From Bacillus sp. FJAT-27916 (GTDB lineage: Bacteria > Bacillota > Bacilli > Bacillales > Pradoshiaceae): a DNA stretch of 64,000 nucleotides. The notes under the pieces were generated by a model. It searched no databases and was not told the DNA's origin. It worked only from the letters and a program-made list of their open reading frames with translations. Made by a program: the position numbers and the translations under genes. The stretch is from NCBI RefSeq assembly GCF_001183965.1, contig NZ_LFZV01000001.1, positions 3,619,287 through 3,683,286 on the forward strand, written 5' to 3'. How positions within the stretch are numbered: the first letter of the stretch is position 1; each line of letters starts with the position of its first letter. This document shows, piece after piece, positions 26,742-35,541 of the stretch.

Positions 26742-27260
26742 ATGAGTAAAACGACAAAGACAAAAGAAGATTTAATCTTACAGATACTTGATTCAGATCC
26801 TTTAAAGAACGATGTGGACTTGATGGAAGAATTAATTGATGAGCCTATTGCCTTTGATGTGGACAAGGCACACGGAGAAAATTTGAGCTTTGGGGCTCGG
26901 ATGGCGGATAAGATTACCGAGCTTGCTGGTTCTTGGGGATTTATTATCCTTTTTTCGATTTTCCTTATCTTTTGGATGATCTTGAATTACTATTTAGCGG
27001 ACAGAGCTCCTGACCCGTATCCATTTATTTTGTTAAATCTCATGCTATCCTGCCTTGCCGCACTGCAGGCACCTATCATCATGATGAGTCAAAACAGGCA
27101 AAGCCAGAAAGACTCGCTCCGAAGCCAATATGATTATCACACTGACTTAAAGAGTGAATTAATATTAGAAAAGCTTCACGACCAGATGCTCGAGATTGAG
27201 AAGAACCAGAAGGAAATTATAGAACAATTGAACAAACTTAAAAAGCAGGAGAGGTTGTAA
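26742..27260 (+). CDS. DUF1003 membrane protein
   Basis: A 172-residue protein. The ATG at 26742 (MSKTTKTKEDL) is 6 nt from AAGGTG, better than the GTG at 26733 or ATG at 26736. It has the DUF1003 signature: GARMADKITELAGSWGFI, a first helix FSIFLIFWMILNYYL, then PYPFILLNLMLSCLAALQAPIIMMSQNRQ, followed by a charged coiled-coil tail. The family is widespread and uncharacterised. A TATAAT at 26719-26724 would give a very short leader. Confidence 0.85.
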   Translation: MSKTTKTKEDLILQILDSDPLKNDVDLMEELIDEPIAFDVDKAHGENLSFGARMADKITELAGSWGFIILFSIFLIFWMILNYYLADRAPDPYPFILLNLMLSCLAALQAPIIMMSQNRQSQKDSLRSQYDYHTDLKSELILEKLHDQMLEIEKNQKEIIEQLNKLKKQERL

Positions 27261-27380
27261 CCCCCTCATCTGATGCTGCAAACCGGTAAGAGAATGATAG
27301 ATGTAAATCTAGAGAATGCTCATTGTTGCTGGGCTTTCCCTCTCAGGCTCAAGAAATGAAGAAAAGCTGTCATCAACTAA

Positions 27381-27428
27381 AAAACCGGAGATTTGATCAC
27401 CTGTAAAGGCAGCCGAATCTCCGGTTTT
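27381..27428. terminator. Bidirectional terminator
   Basis: 13-bp perfect stem AAAACCGGAGATT / AATCTCCGGTTTT followed by CTTTTTG on the plus strand and by a weaker T-containing tract on the minus. Confidence 0.85.
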
Positions 27429-27444
27429 CTTTTTGTGAGAGTTT

Positions 27445-28709
27445 TTAAATGGCCGCCTCTTTCATCGAAGATTGTGTATCTTCAGCATAATCAGCCTGGC
27501 TTTCACGTATCAGGCTCATGGCAATCGCGCCAAAGATTGCTGCTATCCCGATAGCGAAGAAATTAAACTGTGGTGAGAAACCAAAGGTCAGTAGAATCCC
27601 TACATATGTCGGGGCTACAATCGATCCGATTCTCCCGAATGCCATTGTACTGCCCAGGGCCGCCGCTCGCACCTCAACCGAATAATATTGAGCCACATAC
27701 GCATTGGACATATTTTGCAAACCGACAGAAGCTGCACCAATGAGCGCAATCAGCCCGTAGGCAACATAAATATTTTCCGAGAATCCAATCAGCGTCAATG
27801 ATACTGCCCCGACAAAGTACAGCGGGATAAGAACCCGTTTGAAGCCAAGCAATTGAATCAGATTTCCAAATATCATCGTGCCAACAATGGACCCAAGCTG
27901 CAGAACAACGATAAACATCAGACTGGACTTCAAATCATAGCCGGCATTCATCATTAATGTTGGAAGCCATGTGTTCAAGGAATACATGAGGATGAATGTA
28001 CAGAAGCAGGATAACCAAAACATCGCCGTACTTAAGCCAAGTTTGTTTTTGAAGAGATCGCGAACAGAGGATTGGTGACCAGCTCCTTCTTCTACTACAA
28101 TAAAAGCAACATTATCAGGAAGCGTTGGATCAACCTTCTTTAAGACTGTGCGAAGGACTTGTGAATCCTCTTGTTTCATAAGTGAATGAATGGACTCCGG
28201 GACAATCCGGATTATGAAGGGCAGTGCCAGGAGCGGTAAAGCTGCCACCCGAATCTCTCAAGTAATAGTTGTCCGCTAAAGGAGGCGAGCATCGCCCCAA
28301 CGGAGTACCCGCAAAAGATGAGGGAAATGATAGCGGCACGATGCTTCATAGGAGCATATTCAGAGATTAACGCCGCAATATTCGGCATTACCCCTCCAAA
28401 ACCTAATCCCGCAATAACCCGGCAAATAATAAAAAGAAGCGGTGTCGGCGCAAAACCAGATAATAACGTAAAGAAGCTAAACAAGAAAGTCGTAAATAAA
28501 ATCAAGCGCCTTCTTCCAAATCGGTCTGAATATAGGCCAAAAATTACTGCACCCATTGCTGTCCCAATTGTCGTATAGCTGCTGATTGACCCCGCCATCA
28601 TGTCCGAGATCCCCCATTCCGCTTTTAGAAATGGAATCGTTGCACCATAAATGACAACATCATAGCCATCGAACATCATGATAAAAAACATACAAATAAT
28701 TAAAATATA
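27445..28709 (-). pseudogene. MFS transporter, aromatic acid:H+ symporter type, main fragment (disrupted)
   Basis: Continues the reading of the fragment at 30091-30155 and encodes the bulk of an MFS permease of the aromatic acid:H+ symporter group (FDGYDVVIYGATIPFL, then GLYSDRFGRRRLI). It is broken twice: an ISL3 element separates the first about 22 codons, and the frame shifts near 28240, between LLERFGWQ and VAALPLLALPF. At that point the sequence looks like a deletion across a short GTGGCAG-type repeat that removed a few codons and changed frame. Neither half can give a working transporter. Confidence 0.85.
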
Positions 28710-30090
28710 GGTTCTTTTTCAAGTGTTGGGGTAGAGTCTTTTTGCTCTACTCCCTTATCCTAATGAATGACCGATGTTTTTATATTGATGGTGGAGGAGG
28801 ATCCTCGCGCGGAATCGGGTGAAATTCCGATAGCCAAATCCATTCCGTTTCATCACCTTTGTTAAGTTGTTTAAGCCTTCCACAAACCCATTCGAGTAAT
28901 TGAACTCGAAGCGATTTAAGATTTCTCTTTCCCAGTTTCGATACGTTTGGACTGTCTTGCTCAATTCAGGAATGCCACTCCCTTCTACCTTCTGATAGAA
29001 CTGACGAAGTTCTTTCTGTGTCTCCAGAATCCCTTTTCCTCCATTTTCTTTTGCCTTATAAAACCAAGTATAAAAGGCCTCCTTGAGCTCATATGCTTTC
29101 TGGAGTTCAGGGGAAAAGCTGAAGTATCGCTGAAGAAGCCACTGGTCTTTCTCCGTTAATTTATGGGCGGCTTTATGAAAGATATAGCGGGCTTTCTTGC
29201 ATTTCTTCCGGTCATATTCATGCCACCTGGCCTGTTCTCTCACTCGCACCCGATCCAGCGCCCAATTCATATATCGGACAAAGTGGAAGCTATCCGCCAC
29301 AATGATGGGCCGCCCCAACGCCTCTTGAACTGCTCTCTTAAAGGCTAAACTCATATCCATGACAACCACTCGGACCTTCGCTCCGTGTTTACGCAGGTAA
29401 TCCTTGATCGTATCCTTCCGGCGATTCGGAAGAATATCGATGGGCTCTCGTGTTTGGGCATCCGCAATGATAAGCTGAAACTTTTCCTTCCCGGTGTTCC
29501 CCTTGAATTCATCAATGGCGATCACTTCTGGCAAGGCAGCCGACCCCTTCATGGAGTCCGGGACAATGGCATCAAACCGGCGGATGATGGTACTGACGGA
29601 TGTATGATATTGAGCGGCGATTTCGGTGAATGTCTTGGCTTTGACTGTACGTATCTGGACTTGTTGGTTCCATTCTTTTGAGAAGCGTTGATACCGATCG
29701 ACAAACGGGTTCTGTTCGGCAAACCTCTTTCCACAAGGACAAACATACCGCCGTTTGCGGTATTGCAAAACCGTTGGTCGTTCCGCCATTTTAAGATGCC
29801 GAACGGACTGAATCCGATAATCATGGACTTTCTGCGTTTCCTCGCCACATCTTGGACAGGTATGCGGTGCCATGGGCATCTCAACGGTTATTTCAAAAAC
29901 ACCATTATCCTTCACCTCGGACTTTGTCACCCTTACACCTTCTAAACCCGGCAATGTTATGATAAAATTCAAGAGCACACATCTCCTTTTCGACTTGTTT
30001 CTGGACAATTCAAGTATAAGAAAAGTGCAGCATGTGTGCTCTATTTTTTATGTCCATTTTTTTGGACACCCCAACATTTAGTATAGAACC
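28710..30090 (-). mobile_element. ISL3-family insertion sequence, 1381 bp
   Basis: The ends are inverted repeats of about 23 bp, both reading GGTTCT at the tip and TGTTGGGGT at the inner end (28710-28732 and 30068-30090). Flanks AAAATATA (28702-28709) and TAAATATA (30091-30098) are an 8-bp target duplication with one mismatch, the size usual for ISL3. The element holds one intact transposase and sits inside the MFS gene. Confidence 0.92.
28755..29972 (-). CDS. ISL3-family transposase
   Basis: About 405 residues. It has the N-terminal zinc-ribbon CPRC..CPC, the helix-turn-helix region TFTEIAAQYHTSVSTIIRRFD, and the DDE domain with AIDEFKG, MDMSLAFKRAV and a C-terminal FVEGLNNLTKVMKRNGFGYRNF motif holding the catalytic Glu. 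I chose the TTG at 29972, 10 nt from AGGAG; a GTG at 29978 is an alternative. The frame is intact, so the element may still be active. Confidence 0.92.
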   Translation of the reverse strand: MNFIITLPGLEGVRVTKSEVKDNGVFEITVEMPMAPHTCPRCGEETQKVHDYRIQSVRHLKMAERPTVLQYRKRRYVCPCGKRFAEQNPFVDRYQRFSKEWNQQVQIRTVKAKTFTEIAAQYHTSVSTIIRRFDAIVPDSMKGSAALPEVIAIDEFKGNTGKEKFQLIIADAQTREPIDILPNRRKDTIKDYLRKHGAKVRVVVMDMSLAFKRAVQEALGRPIIVADSFHFVRYMNWALDRVRVREQARWHEYDRKKCKKARYIFHKAAHKLTEKDQWLLQRYFSFSPELQKAYELKEAFYTWFYKAKENGGKGILETQKELRQFYQKVEGSGIPELSKTVQTYRNWEREILNRFEFNYSNGFVEGLNNLTKVMKRNGFGYRNFTRFRARILLHHQYKNIGHSLG

Positions 30091-30155
30091 TAAATATAAT
30101 GAAAGCCTCTAAGTTTACTATGATTTATACGTTCAATAGGATTCACTTTCTCCAT
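30091..30155 (-). pseudogene. MFS transporter, 5' fragment ahead of the ISL3 insertion
   Basis: GGAGGG and an ATG at 30155 start a reading MEKVNPIERINHSKLRGFHY that runs into the ISL3 end; removing the element joins it in frame to the fragment ending at 28709 (..IICMFFIMMFDGYD). This identifies the true start of the disrupted transporter gene. Confidence 0.8.
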
Positions 30156-30229
30156 GGCGCCCTCCAAATCGTTTATCGTTTATGGAAATGCACAGCCGCC
30201 TGCACAGGATACAGGCGGCTGCATCTAGT

Positions 30230-31348
30230 TTACTGCCAAACCTCTTCAGCAATTTCTTTTACAAAACGAAGCTTGCGCCATTGCTCCTCTTCCGTTAGAA
30301 TATTTCCTTCCTCCGTAGAGGAGAAGCCGCATTGGGGGCTTAAGCACAACTGCTCAAGCGGAACATATTTTGCCGCTTCTGCAATCCGTGCTTTTATGGC
30401 TTCTTTATCCTCCAATTCGCCATTCTTAGATGTTAGCAAGCCAAGCACGATCTTCAAATCCTTGCGATTAACGTATTTCAATGGTTCAAAGCTTCCTGAA
30501 CGCTCATCATCAAACTCGAGGAATAAACCATCAACATTAAGGCCGCCGAATATTACCTCAGAGGCATAATCATATCCCCCGCTTGAGAAATAATTCGATT
30601 TATAATTCCCGCGGCAAATATGCATCGTCACAGCCAAGTCCTCTGGTTTATTGGCAATCGTCTCGTTAATCATCCGCTGCATGACCAGCAGCTCCTCTGC
30701 AGGGTCCAAGCCCTTTGCCCGCAGCTTGTTGTGACCTTCTTCTGAAAAGAGATCAGACCATGCTGTATCATCCAGCTGCAGGTATCGGCAGCCTGCATCA
30801 TAAAAGGCTTGAATAGCCTTTTGATAAGCGGCAATCGTATCTTGCAAAAGCTTCTCCCGGTCTTGATATCTATCATCATTTATATCCGCACGATAGAGAA
30901 GCATATTCGGGCTCGGGATAGTTTGTTTGACGACAGCATCACCCGCATGCTCCTGTACAAATCGGAAATGCTCCAGAAATGGATGGTCCGAGAAATCAAT
31001 CTGGCCACTAACACGAATTCCTTCCTTGCGTGTCTCCATCTTGTGAAAGCTAAGACCCGTCTCCTTTTCATAATAGTCAACGCCATCAAGACCGCCTAAG
31101 AAGTCAAAATGCCACCAGCTTCGGCGGAATTCCCCATCCGTTACCCCAATTAATCCATTTTCCTTTTGCTTTTCGATAAGGTGAATGATTTCTGCATTCT
31201 CGACATTCTTCAATTCCTCGTATGTAATGGTACCAGCTTTATAATCCTCTCTTGCCTGTTTAAGAGGCTCCGTGCGCAATAAGCTGCCAACGTGATCGTA
31301 ACGGAATGGTGCAGTGATTTTTGTACTTTCTTGAATGTGGATAGTCAT
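30230..31348 (-). CDS. YxjG/YxjH-type MetE C-terminal-domain protein (methionine synthase-like)
   Basis: A 372-residue stand-alone protein related to the catalytic C-terminal half of cobalamin-independent methionine synthase. The zinc ligands can be seen: His and Cys in MHICRGNYKS, Glu in LEFDDERSGSF, and Cys in LSPQCGFSS. DGEFRRSWWHFDFLGGLDG is the homocysteine region. I start at the ATG at 31348 with GGAG at 9 nt. Bacillus relatives make methionine from alternative methyl donors. No SAM riboswitch is visible in the short upstream gap, so it may be controlled by the adjacent LysR-type gene. Confidence 0.88.
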   Translation of the reverse strand: MTIHIQESTKITAPFRYDHVGSLLRTEPLKQAREDYKAGTITYEELKNVENAEIIHLIEKQKENGLIGVTDGEFRRSWWHFDFLGGLDGVDYYEKETGLSFHKMETRKEGIRVSGQIDFSDHPFLEHFRFVQEHAGDAVVKQTIPSPNMLLYRADINDDRYQDREKLLQDTIAAYQKAIQAFYDAGCRYLQLDDTAWSDLFSEEGHNKLRAKGLDPAEELLVMQRMINETIANKPEDLAVTMHICRGNYKSNYFSSGGYDYASEVIFGGLNVDGLFLEFDDERSGSFEPLKYVNRKDLKIVLGLLTSKNGELEDKEAIKARIAEAAKYVPLEQLCLSPQCGFSSTEEGNILTEEEQWRKLRFVKEIAEEVWQ

Positions 31349-31447
31349 GAAATGCATCTCCTTCTTCCTTTGTCTTATTAGGAAGTGTAGCATGACCGCA
31401 TCACTCGCAGATAACACTTAAAATGTATCTCTAGCTATAGCTTTAAA

Positions 31448-32365
31448 CTATAGCAAAGCTTGCTCTTCAACGATTGTATCCTTTAAATACTCGATATAAA
31501 TATTGGCAAGCGGGCTGTTCTTCACATTTTTATGTGTAATATAGCCGACCCTGATTTCTTCATCAACACGCAGTGGTACAGACACAATGTCTGATCCATT
31601 CAGTTCGCGGCTGATGACACCTGTGGAGATTGTATAGCCATTCAGGCCAATCAATAGATTAAACAAAGTGGCACGGTCACTGACATGAATATTCTTCGGC
31701 CGTGAAATTGTACTTAAGATTTCCTCCGAGAAATAAAAGGAATTATAATCCCCTTGCTCAAACGATAGGTATGGATAAGGGAGGAGATCGTTTAAGGTCA
31801 CATATTCCTGTTTCGCCAACGGATTGCCCGAGCTGATGAATACATGAGGTCTCGCCGTAAACAGCTGATGAAAGATGAGATTCCCTTCCCGCAGGAATTT
31901 CGAAATCACCTTCTCGTTGAAATCGTTCAAATAGAGGATGCCAATCTCGCTATGCAGATTCTTCACATCCTCGATGATTTCATACGTCTTCGTCTCCCGT
32001 AACGAGAACTCATAATCCTCACGATGATAATTCTTCAACAGGCGCACAAATGCACTGACCGCAAACGCATAATGCTGGGAGGAGACCGAGAAATGCTGCT
32101 GGGTTGACTGCGCACCCGCATAGCGGTTCTCCAGCAAATCCGCCTGTTCCACCACCTGCCTCGCATAACCGAGGAACTCCACTCCCTCAGGTGTCATCGT
32201 GATTCCTTTATTTGTCCGGATGAACATCACGATTCCAAGCTCATTCTCTAATTCCTTCAGTGCATTAGATAAACTCGGCTGACTGATGAACAGATTTTGT
32301 GCAGCTTTACTGATCGAGCGGCTTCTCGCGACTTCAATTACATATTTCAACTGTTGCAGCGTCAT
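31448..32365 (-). CDS. LysR family transcriptional regulator
   Basis: A 305-residue LysR protein from the ATG at 32365 (RBS AGAGGCGG). HTH: LKYVIEVARSRSISKAAQNLFISQPSLSNALKELENELG; the effector domain starts near residue 90 with the FSVSSQHYAFAV segment, which resembles sulfur-metabolism regulators of the MetR/MtaR type in streptococci. It lies upstream of, and on the same strand as, the YxjG-type gene, 99 bp away, so it may regulate methionine synthesis in response to a sulfur metabolite. This is inference. Confidence 0.88.
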   Translation of the reverse strand: MTLQQLKYVIEVARSRSISKAAQNLFISQPSLSNALKELENELGIVMFIRTNKGITMTPEGVEFLGYARQVVEQADLLENRYAGAQSTQQHFSVSSQHYAFAVSAFVRLLKNYHREDYEFSLRETKTYEIIEDVKNLHSEIGILYLNDFNEKVISKFLREGNLIFHQLFTARPHVFISSGNPLAKQEYVTLNDLLPYPYLSFEQGDYNSFYFSEEILSTISRPKNIHVSDRATLFNLLIGLNGYTISTGVISRELNGSDIVSVPLRVDEEIRVGYITHKNVKNSPLANIYIEYLKDTIVEEQALL

Positions 32366-32521
32366 GAACAACCGCCTCTTTTCTGATTATGTTGATTTCC
32401 TCTGCAGGCAGACACCGTCCGCTTCGAACAAGAAACTTTAAATAATCATAGTTTACCAGAAAATTCAGATACATAGGTATATTTGATATCAAGATTAAAC
32501 TCCACCACGAAGTGTCTTTTC

Positions 32522-32549
32522 TTGATTACTTGGGGGAATTTTGTATAAT
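32522..32549 (+). promoter_or_regulatory. Sigma-A promoter for the guanidine operon
   Basis: TTGATT (32522-32527), 16-bp spacer, TATAAT (32544-32549), placed about 30 bp before the riboswitch. Confidence 0.7.
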
Positions 32550-32577
32550 AAAAGGAATTAAATCAATCAAAAAGTTT

Positions 32578-32673
32578 TCTAGGGTTCCGCAATCATATCG
32601 GTTGGCCTGGTCCGAGAGAAAACTCACAGCAATTGCTGTGCCACGGAAGGATAAAAGCCTGGGAGATACTGTT
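32578..32673 (+). ncRNA. Guanidine-I (ykkC) riboswitch
   Basis: All hallmark segments are present in order: TCTAGGGTTCCG, GGCCTGGTCCGAGAGAAAAC, a variable hairpin CACAGCAATTGCTGTG, GCCACGGAAGGATAAAAGCC, and GGGAGATA. Directly downstream lie the two SMR genes that this riboswitch controls in Bacillus. Guanidinium binding prevents the terminator and turns the exporter on. Confidence 0.97.
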
Positions 32674-32694
32674 TAGCAGCTATCTCTCGGGCTT
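32655..32694 (+). terminator. Expression-platform terminator of the guanidine riboswitch
   Basis: Stem AAGCCTGGGAGATA / TATCTCTCGGGCTT with one mispair, followed by TTTTTTGA; its left arm overlaps the aptamer 3' side, so the two folds exclude one another. Confidence 0.92.
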
Positions 32695-32720
32695 TTTTGA
32701 TTTTTTAGGAGGTTATTGAG

Positions 32721-33062
32721 ATGAACAAGGATTGGATTCAAGTATTCATTGCCGCTGTCTTTGAGGTACTTTGGGTGATTGGCCTGAAGCACGCAGACAG
32801 CCTGTTGGACTGGGGAGGAACGGTCGCAGCCATTATCATCAGCTTTTCGGGGCTCATCATGGCCAGCCGTAAGCTTCCGGTCGGAACCGTTTATGCTGTC
32901 TTCGTCGGGCTTGGTACAGCAGGTACCATGCTGTCTGAGGTTCTCTTCTTTGGAGAGCCGCTTAAATTAGAAAAAGTGATTCTCGTGCTCATCTTATTGG
33001 CCGGCGTAATCGGATTGAAGCTTGTCACAGATGATGAGCCTAAGAAAGGAGAGGCTTCCTAA
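32721..33062 (+). CDS. gdnC: Guanidinium exporter subunit, SMR family (YkkC)
   Basis: A 113-residue four-helix SMR-family protein closely following YkkC of B. subtilis: [17 protein letters not shown] in helix 1 (with the catalytic Glu of the SMR family), [18 protein letters not shown] in helix 3, and KKGEAS tail. It exports guanidinium as a heteromer with the next gene, in exchange for protons. The A of the TAA stop is the A of the next ATG, a 1-nt overlap. Control is by the guanidine riboswitch. Confidence 0.95.
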   Translation: MNKDWIQVFIAAVFEVLWVIGLKHADSLLDWGGTVAAIIISFSGLIMASRKLPVGTVYAVFVGLGTAGTMLSEVLFFGEPLKLEKVILVLILLAGVIGLKLVTDDEPKKGEAS

Positions 33063-33376
33063 TGGCATGGATATCGTTAATTTTAGCCGGAGTATGTGAA
33101 ATGATTGGTGTGGCAATGATGAATAAATGGAATAATGACGGCAAATGGACGTCGATTCTTTTGCTGATTCTCGGATTCGGTGCAAGCTTCCTTTTCCTTT
33201 CACTTGCCATGGAGACATTGCCAATGGGAACTGCCTATGCCATCTGGACCGGCATTGGTGCCTCTGGAGGTGCTATCGTCGGAATGCTGATTTACGGCGA
33301 ATCAAAGAACTGGCGCAGGGTTTTGTTTATCTTCATGATTCTCGGGTCGGCTGTTGGATTGAAGCTAGTTTCCTAG
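33062..33376 (+). CDS. gdnD: Guanidinium exporter subunit, SMR family (YkkD)
   Basis: A 104-residue four-helix SMR protein matching YkkD: LILAGVCEMIGVAMMNKW in helix 1 (Glu conserved), LPMGTAYAIWTGIGASGG in helix 3, and LGSAVGLKLVS at the end. Translation is coupled to gdnC by a 1-nt overlap. The two subunits are thought to insert in opposite topology. A good terminator follows. Confidence 0.95.
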   Translation: MAWISLILAGVCEMIGVAMMNKWNNDGKWTSILLLILGFGASFLFLSLAMETLPMGTAYAIWTGIGASGGAIVGMLIYGESKNWRRVLFIFMILGSAVGLKLVS

Positions 33377-33381
33377 ACAAA

Positions 33382-33415
33382 AAACACAATACCCTAAGCA
33401 AATGGTATTGTGTTT
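33382..33415 (+). terminator. Terminator of the guanidine operon
   Basis: 12-bp stem AAACACAATACC / GGTATTGTGTTT followed by TTTCG. Confidence 0.9.
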
Positions 33416-33631
33416 TTTCGTCTTATGATCCATGTGTGCTTGAACCTATCTGTAATTTAAGCTACATGATTCCCCTTTTCCCTTATGCACTCTGCACTTA
33501 TACCTTCGTGCCAAATGGAAGCTTGGAAAGAGCCATATTTCACCGGAGTTCACCACTCAGCTACCAGCTCCCGAATCACAATCAAATGCTCTCTGCTCCG
33601 TTGTCCAGTTTATTAATGCAAAATCCCTTCC

Positions 33632-35314
33632 TCACCCTATTTTCCCAAGCTCATCAAGAAAAGCTGGCCTATTCTTAAAAGTCTGTTTTAACTCTTCAAT
33701 AAAGAGGGCTGTATTTCTATTACCGCCTATTTTCTTATAATCTTTAATGATCTTGCAGACTTTTTTATACTTCTTACGTTCATTGGCTTCAGCCGCTTCC
33801 GCTTCTATGAATGTCTTAAAGATTTTATTTACATCAGCAGCGTAATCTTCAAGCAAGTATGGATACAATTCTTGAATGGCAGATGGATAGCGACGACAAT
33901 AGGCTAACAACTTATCATTCAGCTTTTCTTCTTTCAGAATCTCTACATAGATAGATATTGGGTATGTTTTTTTCTCGAGTGTATGAAGAATATCCTGTTG
34001 AACAGTTGGCCACTCCTCTTTTGTATATAACTCTTTCAGTTCCAAATAATACTGAAAATAATTCCTATAAATGAAATCAAGCATCAATTCTCGCTGCTTA
34101 GGAATATCTCCAAGCCCTTTATAAGCCTGCAATAAATATTTCTTCCATTGCAAAACAAGACCCGCATAGTCTTTGTTAAGAGAGATTCCCTCTTTACATA
34201 GTGAAACTACTTCCGTGTATTTCTCGTTCTCTAACAGGTGAAGAATCGCCTTTTCTCTAAAAGGACTATAGGCGATGTTTTCATAAATGAATTTGAGGGC
34301 TTTCTCTTCACCGTCATGATATTCCCATAATTCTAATTGGATGAGTTTAATTCGTTCAAGCTCATATTTAGCACTCCAACTAGTCATATCCAGTCCATTC
34401 AAGCGAGTATTCAACTGCTTCTCGAACTTTTTTCTAATCCCTGCATCAGCACAAAAAGGAATGCATACTCGCAGTAGATCATTACTCCACTCACCCCACC
34501 CATCGTAGCGTTTATGCATGGCTTCCTTCATCACCACTGTATATAAATGATTTTTCTGCTTAGCATCCATAGATTCTATATTCTGACGAACTGCTTCCTG
34601 AGTAATTTTAATACTCTCATTTATGACAGAGCCAACACTTCCGCCTGAGTCATCACTGTATTGTAGCATTCTAACCACCACCGAAAGGATTGCAATACAT
34701 AACAATACCGCCTCTTCCGCATGACCCTCTACAGCCTTTTGCCGTGCTTTTTCTAGTACAATATTTGCCCCTTCTAATGCATGGTCTACATCCCTCCAAG
34801 CAATGAAGCCGCTCCGTTTATACTGCCGAATATAGCTATTTATCAACTCCTTACTTGAAGCAACCTCATCCTCAGTCGTTGCATACATGTACTCTATTCT
34901 TTTTGCAATCTCAGGATTTCCCTTTACTAGCTGTACTGCCAGACTCAATAGCTCAGCTTTTGAAAGCCTTGAAAGAATAGTTTCAATATCCTCTTTTTTC
35001 TTTGTGTTCTTCACCTTCTTATTCTTTTCCGGAGCAGATAGCGTGCCGATTTTTTCTCGAAGTGCATAAAAGGCCGCTACCTGATGCTTGCAATAATCGC
35101 CCCAATCATACGGACAATCACAAGCTGAATGGACAATTTCTCCCTCTCCATTTAAATTGATTTGAATTGTATAATGATTAGAACCCATGATTTCTGCCAC
35201 AAAATGCTGTGGACTAACTTCAACCATCCCTAATATGTGATTCTCCTCAAAATATCGTTTTCCTCGATCCAATATTTTCCTTGGCACATACTCCTCAAAA
35301 GCAGTCAATTTCAC
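33632..35314 (-). CDS. SWIM zinc-finger protein
   Basis: A 560-residue protein. The N-terminal SWIM motif CxCxnCxH is CDCPYDWGDYCKH (Cys65, Cys67, Cys75, His77). After a lysine-rich linker (about 95-107) comes a long helical repeat region that looks like TPR/HEAT-type. Related proteins in Bacilli stand alone or beside SNF2-type helicases, but no helicase partner is adjacent here; the next gene upstream is the nuclease/helicase fusion on the same strand, about 230 bp away. SWIM domains bind DNA or protein. Function unknown. Confidence 0.8.
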   Translation of the reverse strand: MKLTAFEEYVPRKILDRGKRYFEENHILGMVEVSPQHFVAEIMGSNHYTIQINLNGEGEIVHSACDCPYDWGDYCKHQVAAFYALREKIGTLSAPEKNKKVKNTKKKEDIETILSRLSKAELLSLAVQLVKGNPEIAKRIEYMYATTEDEVASSKELINSYIRQYKRSGFIAWRDVDHALEGANIVLEKARQKAVEGHAEEAVLLCIAILSVVVRMLQYSDDSGGSVGSVINESIKITQEAVRQNIESMDAKQKNHLYTVVMKEAMHKRYDGWGEWSNDLLRVCIPFCADAGIRKKFEKQLNTRLNGLDMTSWSAKYELERIKLIQLELWEYHDGEEKALKFIYENIAYSPFREKAILHLLENEKYTEVVSLCKEGISLNKDYAGLVLQWKKYLLQAYKGLGDIPKQRELMLDFIYRNYFQYYLELKELYTKEEWPTVQQDILHTLEKKTYPISIYVEILKEEKLNDKLLAYCRRYPSAIQELYPYLLEDYAADVNKIFKTFIEAEAAEANERKKYKKVCKIIKDYKKIGGNRNTALFIEELKQTFKNRPAFLDELGKIG

Positions 35315-35495
35315 ACTAATTCTCCTCTCGTCTATGATAAATGAATATTATGATTCTATATGGGCAACCCTTATTAAATCTTTTATCGTAATCATCTATC
35401 TATTTATTATTACCAGAATCAAGCATCCTATCCAGCTAGACATTATGACATTACTTCTTAAAAAAAACCATCATGGTTATAATGGAAATGCAAAA

Positions 35496-35524
35496 AACCG
35501 AATTCCTGGCAAAGGCATTCGGTT
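35496..35524 (-). terminator. Terminator of the MazG-like/GIY-YIG-helicase operon
   Basis: AACCGAAT / ATTCGGTT stem followed on the minus strand by TTTT-rich sequence (complement of 35492-35497). Confidence 0.7.
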
Positions 35525-35541
35525 ATCTCATTAGGTCGATA

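Noticed and set aside
33377..33631. Possible eroded gene between the guanidine operon and the SWIM gene
   Set aside because: Short readings on both strands have stops and no family recognised.
33145..33678. 177-codon frame overlapping gdnD
   Set aside because: It is out of frame with the clearly functional YkkD and has no ribosome site.
35334..35534. 66-codon frame with a hydrophobic start
   Set aside because: No ribosome binding site, ends inside a terminator hairpin, no motif.
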